A stretch of 64,000 bases of DNA from Ypsolopha sequella. Taxonomy: Eukaryota > Arthropoda > Insecta > Lepidoptera > Ypsolophidae. Every line of letters starts with the position of its first letter. Positions within the stretch are counted from its first letter, which is position 1. Shown here one piece after another: positions 63,667 through 64,000 of the stretch. The notes beneath the pieces were generated by a model that had not been told where the DNA came from, searched no databases, and saw only the letters and a list, made by a program, of their open reading frames with translations. The stretch is taken from NCBI GenBank assembly GCA_934047225.1, contig OW203994.1, positions 10,263,001 through 10,327,000 on the forward strand, written 5' to 3'. The position numbers and the translations under genes were made by a program.

Positions 63667-64000
63667 GGCCCACTTGCAGCATGATGGAGAAAAAATCCTC
63701 AACCCTCGGGTTAACTAACCCAAGGGATGAGTTAACTAACCCGACATTTCATAAGTCTTATTGCACCATGATAATATCGAAGCGGGTTTGTAATCCCGAG
63801 GTAAGTTATTGTTTGACATTTGACACTTATTTAGAATGTTTCCATAAAGTAATTAGTTGCAACCAATGAGGTATAGTATGTATATAATGTCATTGGAAAC
63901 AACACAATTTAAGTAAAACATTACTTCGCTAACCCGAGTTTAACTCAAGGTGAGAGTCGGGTTAAATTCTGATAACTTTCTCTTAGTTTAACCCGAGATT
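63667..64000. mobile_element. MITE cut by the window end
   Basis: Begins GGCCCACTTGCAGCATGATGG, followed by repeated GGTTAACTAACCC motifs. From about 63930 the mirror sequence (CTAACCCGAGTTTAACTC, TTAGTTTAACCCGAG) returns, as expected for the far arm, but the terminal end is outside. The start is typical of a common lepidopteran MITE, by memory. Confidence 0.55.

Overview
This is about 64 kb of nuclear DNA from an arthropod, most probably a moth or butterfly. That assignment is my inference from three things: the AT-rich background, a host gene of the insect Beaten path (Beat) immunoglobulin family, and several short dispersed repeats I recognise from lepidopteran genomes (for example one beginning GGTTCCGTACC and ending CACTTGGCCGG). 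There is no bacterial signature. Most of the window is transposable-element DNA in varying states of decay.

Layout. Positions 1-5130 hold intergenic sequence with foldback elements and a hAT-type MITE with a perfect 8-bp target duplication. Positions 5131-9275 are a decayed DNA-transposon-like element with ~0.88-kb inverted arms, TTAA at both ends, and a broken reverse-strand gene. That gene has a nuclease-like HEEAD...DTD motif and a cysteine-rich tail that lies inside the arm. Positions 9280-16788 hold two reverse-strand tails of retroelements with a restriction-like endonuclease, a tRNA-like sequence and several foldbacks.

Positions 16789-33436 form a three-level nest of retrotransposons, all essentially full length. 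A BEL/Pao element has 636-bp LTRs with no difference I could see, a 5-bp AATAA duplication and a single 1,877-codon gag-pol. A Jockey-type LINE with an initiator/DPE promoter and a 12-13-bp duplication sits inside its 3' LTR, directly before the LTR's TATA box. A Ty3/Gypsy element of the CsRn1 type (127-bp LTRs, tRNA-Trp primer site, CHCC Gag motif, -1 frameshift site) sits inside the LINE's endonuclease. The insertion order is therefore BEL, then Jockey, then Gypsy.

Positions 33437-53176 are a repeat-rich intergenic stretch with old LINE tails, TA-flanked and TTAA-flanked MITEs and palindromes.

From 53177 to beyond the right end lies a forward-strand Beat-like gene. Five exons are readable (287 complete codons) and their phases agree; at least one more exon lies outside the window. 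Intron 2 carries three decayed tandem copies of exon 2. Intron 3 carries a ~1.5-kb minisatellite built on an 8-bp unit with 16-bp alternation and 240-288-bp higher-order periods. It also holds hAT and TA-flanked MITEs.

How the parts relate: the Beat-like gene is the only host protein gene I can support. The rest is a record of successive insertions, the youngest being the nested retrotransposons. I see no evidence of a wholly new molecular system. The most unusual items are the decayed exon array, the higher-order minisatellite and the long-arm transposon with the nuclease-like gene.
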